37,620 nucleotides of DNA, from the NCBI RefSeq assembly GCF_001591505.1, contig NZ_BCVA01000051.1:1-37620 (forward strand), written 5' to 3'. The translations under genes and the position numbers were made by a program. Source of the stretch: Neobacillus niacini NBRC 15566 (lineage in GTDB: Bacteria; Bacillota; Bacilli; Bacillales; Cytobacillaceae). The notes beneath the pieces are model-generated. The model worked only from the letters and a program-made list of their open reading frames with translations, was not told the DNA's origin and searched no databases. Positions 22,227 to 30,894 of this stretch are shown piece by piece. How positions within the stretch are numbered: the stretch's first letter is position 1; every line of letters starts with the position of its first letter.

Positions 22227-23063
22227 ATGAAAAAAGCATTTGGTTTAATTATCATTGCGTTAGTAGCACTTGCACTAACAGCTTGCGGTGGTGCTAAAGA
22301 CGATACTGCTGATAAAGCAGGAGAAGATGGAAACAAAAAATTAGTTGTGGGTGCATCTGCTGTACCGCACGCTGAAGTGTTAGAGGCGGCAAAACCTTTA
22401 TTAAAGGAAAAAGGGATTGACCTAGAAGTGCAAGTTTTTCAAGATTATATCCTGCCAAACGTAGCGTTAAGGGATAAAGAACTAGACGCAAACTATTTTC
22501 AAACACCAGGCTATTTAGAACTGCAAATGGAAGAAAATAAGGATTTTGATTTTGTAAGTGTAGGCGGAGTTCATAAGGAACCGATCGGTATTTATTCAAA
22601 GGAATACAAAAACCTTAATGACCTTCCAAAAGGCGCAAAAATTATTATGAGTGATTCACTAAGTGACCATGGACGTATCTTACCTATTTTTGAAAAAGAA
22701 GGATTAATTAAGCTTAAAGAAGGCGTTGGGGCAAATGCAAGAGTAGAGGATATTATTGAAAATCCCAAGGAACTTGATTTCTCAACTCTAATTGAAGCAA
22801 AACTATTAGCTTCTTCTTTTGAAAGTGGTGAAGGAGATGCGGTCGTAATTAATACGAACTACGCATTAGAAGGCGGTATTGACATTGGAAAGTACGGAAT
22901 CGCATTTGAGGGCGATGACGTTGTACCAGCAAACCTTGTAGTGGTTCGATCAGAGGACAAAGACCGTGAGGAAATTAAAACCCTTGTAGAAGTTCTGCAA
23001 TCAGATGAAATTAAAAAATTCCTCGAAGAAAAGTACCAAGGTGCTGTAATACCGGGTGAATAA
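22227..23063 (+). CDS. metQ: Methionine-binding lipoprotein MetQ
   Basis: Surface lipoprotein of the NlpA family that captures methionine for MetNP. The 278-residue precursor has a signal peptide with lipobox ALTAC (Cys20), followed by KLVVGASAVPHAEVLEAA, the NFQTPGYL-like segment NYFQTPGYLE and NTNYALEGG, all typical. CAGGAGGAG precedes the ATG. Last gene of the riboswitch-controlled operon; a terminator follows. Corresponds to B. subtilis MetQ (YusA). Confidence 0.95.
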   Translation: MKKAFGLIIIALVALALTACGGAKDDTADKAGEDGNKKLVVGASAVPHAEVLEAAKPLLKEKGIDLEVQVFQDYILPNVALRDKELDANYFQTPGYLELQMEENKDFDFVSVGGVHKEPIGIYSKEYKNLNDLPKGAKIIMSDSLSDHGRILPIFEKEGLIKLKEGVGANARVEDIIENPKELDFSTLIEAKLLASSFESGEGDAVVINTNYALEGGIDIGKYGIAFEGDDVVPANLVVVRSEDKDREEIKTLVEVLQSDEIKKFLEEKYQGAVIPGE

Positions 23064-23109
23064 GTTCTAGATTGAATATTAGTCAAAAACGATACGAAGA
23101 TAGATGGAG

Positions 23110-23140
23110 ACCGGTGAAGATGTTTCACTGGTTTTCTTTT
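23110..23140 (+). terminator. Intrinsic terminator of metNPQ
   Basis: A 9-bp stem ACCGGTGAA / TTCACTGGT with one G-U pair and a 5-nt loop, followed by a T-rich tract. Confidence 0.82.
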
Positions 23141-23512
23141 ATCTATCACATAATATACATGAATCGAATGGGATAGGTAAAAATAGGTATCAAATATAAT
23201 GTCGAAGTCTTGGCAAAATAGAGATAAATACGTTATAGTTTTATTCGTATGTGACTACATAAAGCGTTCACATTATGAATCAGTTTAGAATTATTATGTT
23301 ACAAGTACATCTTGTCTGATTCTAATTCTCATTTGGAATGTATGGAGTGAAAATAAAATTTCTTTCTTCTTCATATTAAAGTTATTACTGTTTATGAGTT
23401 GCTAACAGATTCTATTTGTTATAAGATTGTAATGAGAATAAAGTGAGAATAGAATTTTGGGCTAAGTGTTTTAAGCTACAAGATACAAAACTATCTTTGC
23501 GGAGGTATATAT
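23141..23512 (+). promoter_or_regulatory. Intergenic region and leader of the suf operon
   Basis: About 370 bp of very AT-rich DNA without a gene. Two SigA-like promoters are possible: TTGGCA (23210-23215) with TATAGT (23234-23239, 18-bp spacer) and TTGCTA (23399-23404) with TAAGAT (23422-23427, 17-bp spacer). A Fur/PerR-type 7-1-7 inverted repeat, TGATTCTAATTCTCA (23317-23331), matches 11 of 14 positions of the Fur consensus. Two copies of TGAGAATA (23433-23440 and 23444-23451) are spaced 11 bp apart at the expected start of the second promoter. The end of the region holds GGAGG before sufC. Confidence 0.5.
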
Positions 23513-24298
23513 ATGGCTGGGTCAACATTAACGATCAAAGATTTACATGTAGAAATTGATGGGAAAGAAATTTTAAAAGGTGTAAACCTCGAAATAAAAG
23601 GTGGAGAAATTCACGCAATCATGGGACCAAATGGTACGGGTAAATCCACTTTATCTTCTGCTATCATGGGTCATCCGAAATATGAAGTAACTAGCGGTTC
23701 TATTATGTTAGATGATCAGAACGTACTTGAAATGGAAGTAGATGAGCGCGCACGTGCAGGTCTATTTTTAGCTATGCAATATCCAAGCGAAATTAACGGT
23801 GTAACAAACGCTGATTTCTTGCGTTCTGCCTTAAATAGCCGCCTTGGCGAAGGAAATGAAATTTCACTTATGAAATTCATCCGTAAAATGGATAAGCAAA
23901 TGGAATTCCTTGAGATGGACCTCGACATGGCACAACGTTATCTAAATGAAGGATTTTCTGGTGGAGAGAAAAAGCGTAATGAAATCCTTCAATTGATGAT
24001 GCTTGAGCCAAAAATCGCAATTTTAGATGAAATTGACTCTGGATTAGATATCGATGCATTAAAGGTTGTTTCAAAAGGTATTAATCAAATGCGCGGAGAA
24101 GATTTTGGCTGTTTAGTCATTACTCACTATCAACGACTTTTAAATTATATCACTCCTGACTATGTGCACGTTATGATGCAGGGCCGTGTTGTAAAATCAG
24201 GCGGACCAGAACTAGCACAACGCTTAGAAGCAGAAGGATATGACTGGATCAAGCAAGAGCTCGGAATCGAAGATGAAACAGTTGGGCAAGAAGCGTAA
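23513..24298 (+). CDS. sufC: Fe-S cluster assembly ATPase SufC
   Basis: Soluble ABC-type ATPase that binds SufB and SufD and drives the conformational change for Fe-S cluster assembly on the SufBCD scaffold. The 261-residue protein has Walker A GPNGTGKST (38-46), the unusual signature FSGGEKKRNE typical of SufC, and Walker B IAILDEIDSGLD. GGAGG precedes the ATG. First gene of sufCDSUB, the essential Fe-S system in Bacillus (B. subtilis YurY). Confidence 0.97.
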   Translation: MAGSTLTIKDLHVEIDGKEILKGVNLEIKGGEIHAIMGPNGTGKSTLSSAIMGHPKYEVTSGSIMLDDQNVLEMEVDERARAGLFLAMQYPSEINGVTNADFLRSALNSRLGEGNEISLMKFIRKMDKQMEFLEMDLDMAQRYLNEGFSGGEKKRNEILQLMMLEPKIAILDEIDSGLDIDALKVVSKGINQMRGEDFGCLVITHYQRLLNYITPDYVHVMMQGRVVKSGGPELAQRLEAEGYDWIKQELGIEDETVGQEA

Positions 24299-24321
24299 GA
24301 GTTAGCGTTAGGAGGATAATC

Positions 24322-25632
24322 ATGACAACAGAAACGAATTTATCATTTGATAAAGATTTTGTTCGTTCCTTTTCGAAAGAATTGAACGAGCCTGCGTGGA
24401 TGGAAGAATTGCGTGTGAAAGCATTAGAATTGAGTGAATCTCTTCCAATGCCAAGACCGGATAAAACCAAGATTGATAAGTGGAATTTCACTCAATTTGA
24501 TACAACTACAGTAAAAAGTGAAACTTTTTCATCACTGGCTGAGCTTCCAGAGGAAGTAAAAGCTTTAATTGGTGACGAATCGACAACAAAAAATCTTTAT
24601 ATTCAACGAAATCATACCCCTGCTTACATTTCTTTAACCGAGGAATTAAAGGGTCAAGGCGTCATCTTTACAGATATCTTTACTGCAGTTCGTGAACATA
24701 GCGAACTTGTACAAAAGTACTTGTTAACAGAAGCAGTAAAAACAGATGAACACCGTTTGATTGCCCTCCATGCAGCATTAATGAATGGTGGAGCATTCTT
24801 GTACATTCCTAAAAATGTTGAAGTAAAAGAACCAATTCATTCGATTTATTTACATGATTCTGCAGATGCAAACCTTGTAAACCATGTATTAGTTGTTGCT
24901 GATGATAATAGTGCGGTTACGTATGTAGAAAATTACCTGTCAACTTTAGAATCTGCTAATGGTGTCTTTAATATCGTAACAGAGGTCATCGCAAAGGCGG
25001 GTGCAAAAGTTCAGTATGGTGCTGTGGATACTCTTGCAAAAGGGATCACCACATATGTAAACCGTCGTGGATCAGCGGGAAGAGATGCACGAATTGAATG
25101 GGCACTTGGATTAATGAATGAAGGAAACACTATCTCTGAGAACACCACCAACTTAGTTGGGGATGGTGCTTATGGTGATACAAAAACAGTTGTTGTTGGA
25201 CGTGGAGAACAGATTCAAAACTTTACAACAAAAGTTGTTCACTATGGGAAAAACAGTGAAGGTTATATTTTAAAACATGGTGTCATGAAAGATAGTGCTT
25301 CTTCTATTTTTAATGGAATTGGTCATATCTTACATGGTGCTTCTAAATCTAATGCAGAACAGGAATCTCGTGTGCTGATGTTGAGTGAAAAAGCTCGTGG
25401 AGATGCAAATCCAATTCTTCTCATTGATGAGGATGATGTAACAGCTGGTCACGCAGCTTCAGTTGGACGTGTGGACCCTGTTCAACTTTATTATCTAATG
25501 AGCCGCGGTATTCCGAAAAAAGAAGCAGAACGTTTAGTTATTCATGGTTTCCTTGCTCCAGTTGTTAACCAGCTGCCGATAGAGGGAGTTAAGGAACAAT
25601 TAACAGCTGTGATTGAAAGGAAAGTACGATAA
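24322..25632 (+). CDS. sufD: Fe-S cluster assembly protein SufD
   Basis: Scaffold partner of SufB, 436 residues, mostly a right-handed beta-helix of the SufBD family with a helical N-terminus. The C-terminal segment DEDDVTAGHAASVGRVDPVQLYYLMSRGI is the SufBD core signature. TTAGGAGG precedes the ATG. It ends TAATG, sharing one base with the sufS start, so translation is coupled. Corresponds to B. subtilis YurX. Confidence 0.96.
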   Translation: MTTETNLSFDKDFVRSFSKELNEPAWMEELRVKALELSESLPMPRPDKTKIDKWNFTQFDTTTVKSETFSSLAELPEEVKALIGDESTTKNLYIQRNHTPAYISLTEELKGQGVIFTDIFTAVREHSELVQKYLLTEAVKTDEHRLIALHAALMNGGAFLYIPKNVEVKEPIHSIYLHDSADANLVNHVLVVADDNSAVTYVENYLSTLESANGVFNIVTEVIAKAGAKVQYGAVDTLAKGITTYVNRRGSAGRDARIEWALGLMNEGNTISENTTNLVGDGAYGDTKTVVVGRGEQIQNFTTKVVHYGKNSEGYILKHGVMKDSASSIFNGIGHILHGASKSNAEQESRVLMLSEKARGDANPILLIDEDDVTAGHAASVGRVDPVQLYYLMSRGIPKKEAERLVIHGFLAPVVNQLPIEGVKEQLTAVIERKVR

Positions 25633-26861
25633 TGAATGTCCTTGATATTCGTCGTCAATTCCCTATTTTAGATCAGGAAGTAAATGGAAAACCACTCGTT
25701 TATCTTGATAGCTCTGCTACATCTCAAAAGCCTATCACGGTTATAGAGACGGTGGAGAGATATTATAAAGAAATCAATTCCAATGTTCATCGGGGTGTTC
25801 ACACGCTTGGAACTAGAGCAACGGATGCCTATGAAGGAGCAAGGGAAAAGGTTCGTAAGTTTATTAATGCAAAATCAACCCAGGAAGTTATTTTTACTAG
25901 AGGTACCACAACTTCTATCAACACTGTTGCACAAAGTTATGCAGCTGCCAATTTAACTGCTGGGGATGAGATTGTTATTACGTATATGGAACACCATAGC
26001 AATATCATTCCTTGGCAACAGGTCGCTAAAAGGACCGGAGCAGTGTTAAAGTACATCCCACTTCAAGAAGACGGGACGATTTCACTTGAAGATGTTAAAG
26101 CAACGGTCACAGGTAATACACGTGTAGTTTCTGTTATGCAGGTATCGAATGTACTTGGTGTTATTAATCCTGTAAAGGAAATTGCCAAAATTGCTCATGA
26201 GAATGGTGCGATTATGGTAGTTGATGGAGCACAAAGTGCACCGCATATGAAAATCGATGTTCAAGATCTAGATTGTGATTTTCTAGCTTTTTCAGGACAT
26301 AAGATGTGTGCACCTACTGGTATCGGCGTTCTTTATGGTAAAAAGCATTTGTTAGAAAACATGGAACCCATTGAATTCGGTGGAGAAATGATTGATTTTG
26401 TTCATTTACAGGAATCTACATGGAAAGAACTCCCATGGAAGTTTGAGGCTGGTACTCCGATCATTGCTGGTGCAATCGGTCTAGGAGCTGCGATTGACTT
26501 TTTAAATGAAATTGGCTTAGAAAATATTGCAGAACATGAGCATAAGTTAGCTGCTTATGCGTTAGATAAAATGTCATCTGTACCTGGAATGACGATTTAT
26601 GGACCTTTAGACGCTGCTAAACGTGCAGGTCTTGTTACCTTTAATATTGAGGATGTACATCCACATGATGTGGCGACTGTACTCGATGCAGAAGGAATTG
26701 CTGTTCGTGCCGGACATCATTGCGCACAGCCGTTGATGAAATGGCTGAAGGCTTCAGCAACTGCTCGTGCAAGCTTTTATTTATATAACACTGAAGACGA
26801 TATTGATAAGCTTGTTGAAGGACTTGTTAAAACAAAGGAGTATTTCAGCGATGTCTTCTAA
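25632..26861 (+). CDS. sufS: Cysteine desulfurase SufS
   Basis: PLP-dependent group II cysteine desulfurase that takes sulfur from cysteine and passes it to SufU. The 409-residue protein has the PLP lysine Lys224 in SGHKMCAPTG, the active-site Cys364 in AGHHCAQPLM and the His of MEHHSN near residue 122. Length and motifs match SufS (B. subtilis YurW). Starts at the sufD stop (1-bp overlap) and overlaps sufU by 11 bp. Confidence 0.97.
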   Translation: MNVLDIRRQFPILDQEVNGKPLVYLDSSATSQKPITVIETVERYYKEINSNVHRGVHTLGTRATDAYEGAREKVRKFINAKSTQEVIFTRGTTTSINTVAQSYAAANLTAGDEIVITYMEHHSNIIPWQQVAKRTGAVLKYIPLQEDGTISLEDVKATVTGNTRVVSVMQVSNVLGVINPVKEIAKIAHENGAIMVVDGAQSAPHMKIDVQDLDCDFLAFSGHKMCAPTGIGVLYGKKHLLENMEPIEFGGEMIDFVHLQESTWKELPWKFEAGTPIIAGAIGLGAAIDFLNEIGLENIAEHEHKLAAYALDKMSSVPGMTIYGPLDAAKRAGLVTFNIEDVHPHDVATVLDAEGIAVRAGHHCAQPLMKWLKASATARASFYLYNTEDDIDKLVEGLVKTKEYFSDVF

Positions 26862-27288
26862 TTTAGATGCACTTTACCGTCAAGTTATTATGGATCACTA
26901 TAAAAAACCTCGTAACCGTGGTCTATTAGAGGATGGCAGTCATACCATCAATATGAACAACCCTACTTGTGGCGACAGAATTCAACTTACTTTTAAAGTG
27001 GAAGATGGTATTGTTAAGGATGTAGGATTTGAAGGCGAAGGCTGTTCTATATCCATGTCCTCTGCCTCAATGATGACACAAGCCATTAAGGGCAAGAAAG
27101 TAGAGGAAGCGATCAGGCTTTCAAAGATTTTTTCCGATATGATTCAGGGGAAAGAGTACGATGATGAAGTTGACCTAGGTGATATCGAAGCACTTCAGGG
27201 TGTCTCTAAATTCCCTGCCAGAATCAAATGTGCCACACTTGCATGGAAGGCAATGGAAAAAGGGTTGAATGAAGGGGAACAACAATAG
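26851..27288 (+). CDS. sufU: Zinc-dependent sulfurtransferase SufU
   Basis: SufU (145 residues) accepts sulfur from SufS and relays it to SufBCD. It is IscU-like but has the SufU-specific Zn ligands: Cys40 and Asp42 in NPTCGDRI, Cys65 in EGEGCSIS and Cys127 in RIKCATLAW. ATG 26851 follows AAAGGAG (26834-26840); the frame is open further upstream to 26767, but that reads through sufS. A hairpin follows the gene. Corresponds to B. subtilis YurV. Confidence 0.96.
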   Translation: MSSNLDALYRQVIMDHYKKPRNRGLLEDGSHTINMNNPTCGDRIQLTFKVEDGIVKDVGFEGEGCSISMSSASMMTQAIKGKKVEEAIRLSKIFSDMIQGKEYDDEVDLGDIEALQGVSKFPARIKCATLAWKAMEKGLNEGEQQ

Positions 27289-27292
27289 AACA

Positions 27293-27314
27293 AACTAGGG
27301 AACTTTCCCTAGTT
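27293..27314 (+). other. Hairpin in the sufU-sufB spacer
   Basis: AACTAGGG and CCCTAGTT form a perfect 8-bp stem (extendable to 10 bp with a very tight loop) between sufU and sufB. No T run follows, so it is not a standard intrinsic terminator. It lies 25 bp before the sufB start codon, just ahead of the ribosome binding site, and could mark an RNA processing or stability point. Confidence 0.6.
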
Positions 27315-27339
27315 CGTTATGAAATGGAGGAATACGACG

Positions 27340-28737
27340 ATGGCGAAGAAAATGCCGGAAATCGGTGATTATAAATACGGTTTTGCCGATAAGGACGTTT
27401 CCATATTCCGATCAAAACGTGGTCTAACAAGTGATATTGTTAAAGAAATATCAAAGCTTAAAAATGAACCACAATGGATGCTCGATTTCCGTTTAAAATC
27501 ACTTGAACATTTTTATAACATGCCAATGCCTCAATGGGGTGGAGATTTAGGTTCATTGAATTTTGACGAAATCACTTATTATGTAAAACCATCTGAGAAA
27601 TCGGAAAAATCATGGGATGAAGTCCCTGAAGAAATTAAAGCAACATTTGACAAACTAGGGATTCCTGAAGCAGAACAAAAGTACCTTGCAGGCGTTTCTG
27701 CTCAATATGAATCTGAAGTTGTTTACCATAATATGAAGGAAGAACTTGAGGATTTAGGTATCGTCTTTAAAGACACTGATTCTGCTCTTCGAGAGAATGA
27801 GGATATCTTCCGTGAGCACTGGGCGAAGGTTATCCCGCCGACAGATAACAAATTTGCTGCCTTGAATTCAGCAGTATGGTCTGGCGGATCATTTATCTAT
27901 GTACCACCAGGTGTTAAAGTTGATACTCCATTGCAGGCGTACTTCCGTATTAACTCTGAAAATATGGGACAATTTGAGCGTACGTTAATCATTGTTGATG
28001 AAGGCGCACATGTTCATTATGTAGAAGGCTGTACCGCTCCTGTTTATACTACAAACTCACTTCATAGTGCTGTTGTTGAGATTATCATTAAAAAGGACGC
28101 TTATTGCCGTTACACAACGATTCAAAACTGGGCGAACAATGTATTTAACTTGGTTACGAAGCGTGCTGTTTGTGAAGCAAATGCAACAATGGAATGGATT
28201 GATGGTAACATCGGTTCTAAATTAACAATGAAATACCCAGCTGTTATTTTAAAAGGTGAAGGTGCACGTGGTATGACTTTATCAATTGCCATTGCAGGTA
28301 AAGGCCAGCACCAGGATGCAGGGGCAAAAATGATTCACTTAGCTCCTAACACTTCATCAACCATCGTTTCCAAGTCGATTTCAAAGCATGGTGGTAAAGT
28401 AACCTACCGTGGTGTTGTTCACTTTGGACGTAAAGCGGATGGCGCTCGTGCAAATATTGAATGTGATACGTTGATAATGGATAATCAGTCAACTTCTGAC
28501 ACAATTCCTTACAACGAAATCCTTAACGACAACATTTCACTTGAGCACGAAGCAAAGGTTTCTAAAGTATCTGAAGAACAACTCTTCTACCTGATGAGCC
28601 GTGGTATCTCAGAACAAGAAGCAACTGAAATGATCGTTATGGGCTTCATTGAGCCATTTACAAAAGAACTACCAATGGAATACGCAGTCGAAATGAACCG
28701 CCTAATCAAGTTTGAGATGGAAGGTTCTATCGGTTAA
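27340..28737 (+). CDS. sufB: Fe-S cluster assembly protein SufB
   Basis: Core scaffold of the SufBCD complex, 465 residues. The family landmarks EGCTAPVYTTNSLHSAVVEI and YTTIQNWANNVFNLVTKR, and the C-terminal EHEAKVSKVSEEQLFYLMSRGI, are intact, including the Cys of the VEGCTAP motif. ATG 27340 follows GGAGG (27326-27330); an in-frame ATG seven codons upstream (27319) lies before that site. Last gene of the operon, followed by a terminator. Corresponds to B. subtilis YurU. Confidence 0.97.
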   Translation: MAKKMPEIGDYKYGFADKDVSIFRSKRGLTSDIVKEISKLKNEPQWMLDFRLKSLEHFYNMPMPQWGGDLGSLNFDEITYYVKPSEKSEKSWDEVPEEIKATFDKLGIPEAEQKYLAGVSAQYESEVVYHNMKEELEDLGIVFKDTDSALRENEDIFREHWAKVIPPTDNKFAALNSAVWSGGSFIYVPPGVKVDTPLQAYFRINSENMGQFERTLIIVDEGAHVHYVEGCTAPVYTTNSLHSAVVEIIIKKDAYCRYTTIQNWANNVFNLVTKRAVCEANATMEWIDGNIGSKLTMKYPAVILKGEGARGMTLSIAIAGKGQHQDAGAKMIHLAPNTSSTIVSKSISKHGGKVTYRGVVHFGRKADGARANIECDTLIMDNQSTSDTIPYNEILNDNISLEHEAKVSKVSEEQLFYLMSRGISEQEATEMIVMGFIEPFTKELPMEYAVEMNRLIKFEMEGSIG

Positions 28738-28817
28738 TCTTTTTATCATGATTGATATGTTTTATTAGAGTCCTAATAAAGCTTGAAATTCATGCTGGTA
28801 ATACGGGAACTATTGCA

Positions 28818-28847
28818 CCCCCTGCTCCTTTAGCAGGGGGGTTTTTT
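28818..28847 (+). terminator. Intrinsic terminator of the suf operon
   Basis: A perfect 8-bp G+C-rich stem CCCCCTGC / GCAGGGGG with a 7-nt loop, followed by six Ts. Confidence 0.93.
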
Positions 28848-28850
28848 CCA

Positions 28851-28879
28851 TTGAATAATATAGTGAATTTTGTTAATAT
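28851..28879 (+). promoter_or_regulatory. Probable promoter of the acyltransferase gene
   Basis: TTGAAT (28851-28856), a 17-bp spacer and TAATAT (28874-28879), with TG at 28871-28872 giving an extended -10. It begins right after the suf terminator. Confidence 0.55.
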
Positions 28880-28911
28880 AAGGGGTATTTTGCACATTGG
28901 AGGATTTAGCT

Positions 28912-29940
28912 ATGTCTAAGCGTATTACTTGGATTGATACGTGTAAGGGTATTGGTATATTTTTGGTGATTATTGGACACACCACTTTAGTAGATGCTCC
29001 TCGTATTCATATTTATTCATTTCATATGCCTTTATTTTTCTTTTTATCAGGATTTTTATTTTCGACTAAAGGCAGTTTTAAGGAATTTTCATTAATTAAA
29101 GTTAAAACATTATTGGTTCCTTATATTTTTTTTGCAATCATTTCTTTCTTATTAACCACTCATTATTTAGGCATGCCAATTGAAATTGATTCCTTTTTTT
29201 ATTCCACTATAGAATCAAGAAGGAATTATATTTTCTACAACATCCCATTGTGGTTTTTAACTTCATTATTTCTAATAGAAATAATATTTTATTATCTAGT
29301 TAATTTAATAAAAAATAAGTATGCAATTTTAATGGTTGTTATTACTGTCGGTTTTTTATCGCATTGGCAATTGGGAGCAGCTAGAGGGACAAATATTTTA
29401 CCATGGAGTTTAGACCAATCTTTATACTATCTTGTTTTTTTCGGTATTGGATATTTTGTCCGAATTTTAAATTGGCTTGAAAGGGATTTAAAGAAATCAT
29501 TTTTACTAGTAGTTCCCTCCATACTCTACATTTGGTTCGTTCTTGATTCAACTGTTTATGAAAGAGCATGGCAGATATTACATTTACCACCTAATATCCA
29601 AATTTATTTAAGTGGAATCCTTTGGGCATTATTGGCAATTTCTTTTACAATTTATATTTCACAGTTTTTATCGTTTAGTCCTGTTTTAAGTTATTTGGGA
29701 AGAAACACACTTATTCTCATGTGCCTGCATTTGCCATTGGCAATTAATGTATTCAATACTCATTTTCGGGAAGGGTTGAATTTAGAAAATCACCCGAATA
29801 TCTTAGCTTTGTTTATTACAATTTTTGCCATACTAATATTAATTCCAGTTAGCTATATAATGAATAATTTATTCCCATTTATGTTAGGAAAAAAATTCAA
29901 CCATAAACTCCTCGTATATAACTATATCTTTAAAAAATAG
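28912..29940 (+). CDS. Membrane acyltransferase (acyltransferase 3 / OafA-WecH type)
   Basis: Polytopic membrane protein of 342 residues with about ten hydrophobic helices. The N-terminal WIDTCKGIGIFLVIIGH and YSFHMPLFFFLSGFLF segments are the typical opening of the acyltransferase 3 family, which O-acetylates surface glycans or other small molecules; the His of the first motif is the expected catalytic residue. The substrate is unknown. ATG 28912 follows GGAGG (28899-28903); the in-frame TTG at 28897 would lie in that site. It is visibly more AT-rich than its neighbours, is monocistronic with its own promoter and terminator, and sits between the conserved suf and yun blocks, so it may be an acquired gene. 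Confidence 0.85.
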   Translation: MSKRITWIDTCKGIGIFLVIIGHTTLVDAPRIHIYSFHMPLFFFLSGFLFSTKGSFKEFSLIKVKTLLVPYIFFAIISFLLTTHYLGMPIEIDSFFYSTIESRRNYIFYNIPLWFLTSLFLIEIIFYYLVNLIKNKYAILMVVITVGFLSHWQLGAARGTNILPWSLDQSLYYLVFFGIGYFVRILNWLERDLKKSFLLVVPSILYIWFVLDSTVYERAWQILHLPPNIQIYLSGILWALLAISFTIYISQFLSFSPVLSYLGRNTLILMCLHLPLAINVFNTHFREGLNLENHPNILALFITIFAILILIPVSYIMNNLFPFMLGKKFNHKLLVYNYIFKK

Positions 29941-29969
29941 CCCTTTTTTTATAATAGGCTATTTTTTTA
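29936..29969 (+). terminator. Intrinsic terminator of the acyltransferase gene
   Basis: AATAGCC (29936-29942) pairs with GGCTATT (29957-29963), followed by a long T run. The 5' arm includes the stop codon. Confidence 0.75.
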
Positions 29970-30001
29970 TGACTTCAAAAATACGTTGAAAAATAAGGTT
30001 A

Positions 30002-30010
30002 TGCTATTAT
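30002..30010 (+). promoter_or_regulatory. Candidate extended -10 of the yunF operon
   Basis: TGCTATTAT fits TGN-TATTAT, an extended -10. No convincing -35 was found 17 bp upstream. The start codon is close (about 14 bp from the expected start of transcription), so the leader would be very short. Confidence 0.3.
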
Positions 30011-30030
30011 TAATAGGTGGGGTGATACAG

Positions 30031-30876
30031 TTGATTTATATAGGTGTTACAGGTTGGGGCGATCATGATAGCTTATATCCTGGTCAGATGTCTCCACGTG
30101 ATAAGTTGAAAGAATATGCGGGTTATTTTCCAACCGTTGAAGTGGATAATGCTTTTTATGCGATTCAGCCGAAGAGGAATGCAACTAAATGGGTGAATGA
30201 TACCCCATCCTCGTTTCAGTTCATTGTGAAGGCCTACCAGGGTATGACAGGCCATCAGCGAGGAGAAGCTCTATTCGGCAACAAACAAGAAATGTTCCAG
30301 GCTTTTAAAGAATCTCTAGAACCATACATAGAAGCAAGCAAATTAGCAATGGTCCTTTTTCAGTTCCCACCTTGGTTTGATTGTAAGCGCGAAAATGTTG
30401 AATATTTACGTTGGTGCAAAAATGTTATGGGTGATTTGCCTTGTGCACTTGAGTTCAGACACCAATCCTGGTTTACACCCCGTTTTCGCCATCTTACACT
30501 AGATTTTATGAGTGAGGAAAAATGGATACATAGTATTTGTGATGAACCTCAATCAGGAGCGGGATCCATTCCAGCCATATTAGAGGCAATTGATTCTGAA
30601 AAGCTTCTCATTCGATTCCATGGACGAAACATGCATGGGTGGCAGAAACGTCAGGCAGAGAATTGGCGCGAGGTTCGCTACCTCTATCGGTATAATCAAC
30701 AAGAACTTCAAGAATGGGCTGATATTATTAGGAAATTAGCTAAGGAATCCGCGAATGTCTATGTTCTCTTTAACAACAATTCTGGCGGAGATGCTGCCGA
30801 TAATGCAAAAGAAATGATTGACCTGTTAGATATCAAATATGAGGACCTCGCTCCTAGACAACTGGATTTATTTTAA
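30031..30876 (+). CDS. yunF: DUF72 family protein YunF
   Basis: A 281-residue soluble protein of the DUF72 family, a TIM-barrel fold of unknown function. The conserved start YIGVTGWGDHDSLYP, the VEVDNAFYA segment, EFRHQSWF and the late VYVLFNNNSGGDAADNA match the family. The TTG at 30031 is preferred, after AGGTGGGGTGA (30015-30025); the in-frame TTG at 29986 would add a hydrophobic stretch not expected in a DUF72 protein. It heads a run yunF-yunE-yunD-yunC-yunB with the same gene content and neighbour relations as B. subtilis. Confidence 0.88.
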   Translation: MIYIGVTGWGDHDSLYPGQMSPRDKLKEYAGYFPTVEVDNAFYAIQPKRNATKWVNDTPSSFQFIVKAYQGMTGHQRGEALFGNKQEMFQAFKESLEPYIEASKLAMVLFQFPPWFDCKRENVEYLRWCKNVMGDLPCALEFRHQSWFTPRFRHLTLDFMSEEKWIHSICDEPQSGAGSIPAILEAIDSEKLLIRFHGRNMHGWQKRQAENWREVRYLYRYNQQELQEWADIIRKLAKESANVYVLFNNNSGGDAADNAKEMIDLLDIKYEDLAPRQLDLF

Positions 30877-30894
30877 AATAAAGGAGAAAGAAAT

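Noticed and set aside
27293..27314. Terminator between sufU and sufB
   Set aside because: There is a stem but no run of Ts, and sufB follows at once with a good ribosome binding site in a normally continuous operon.
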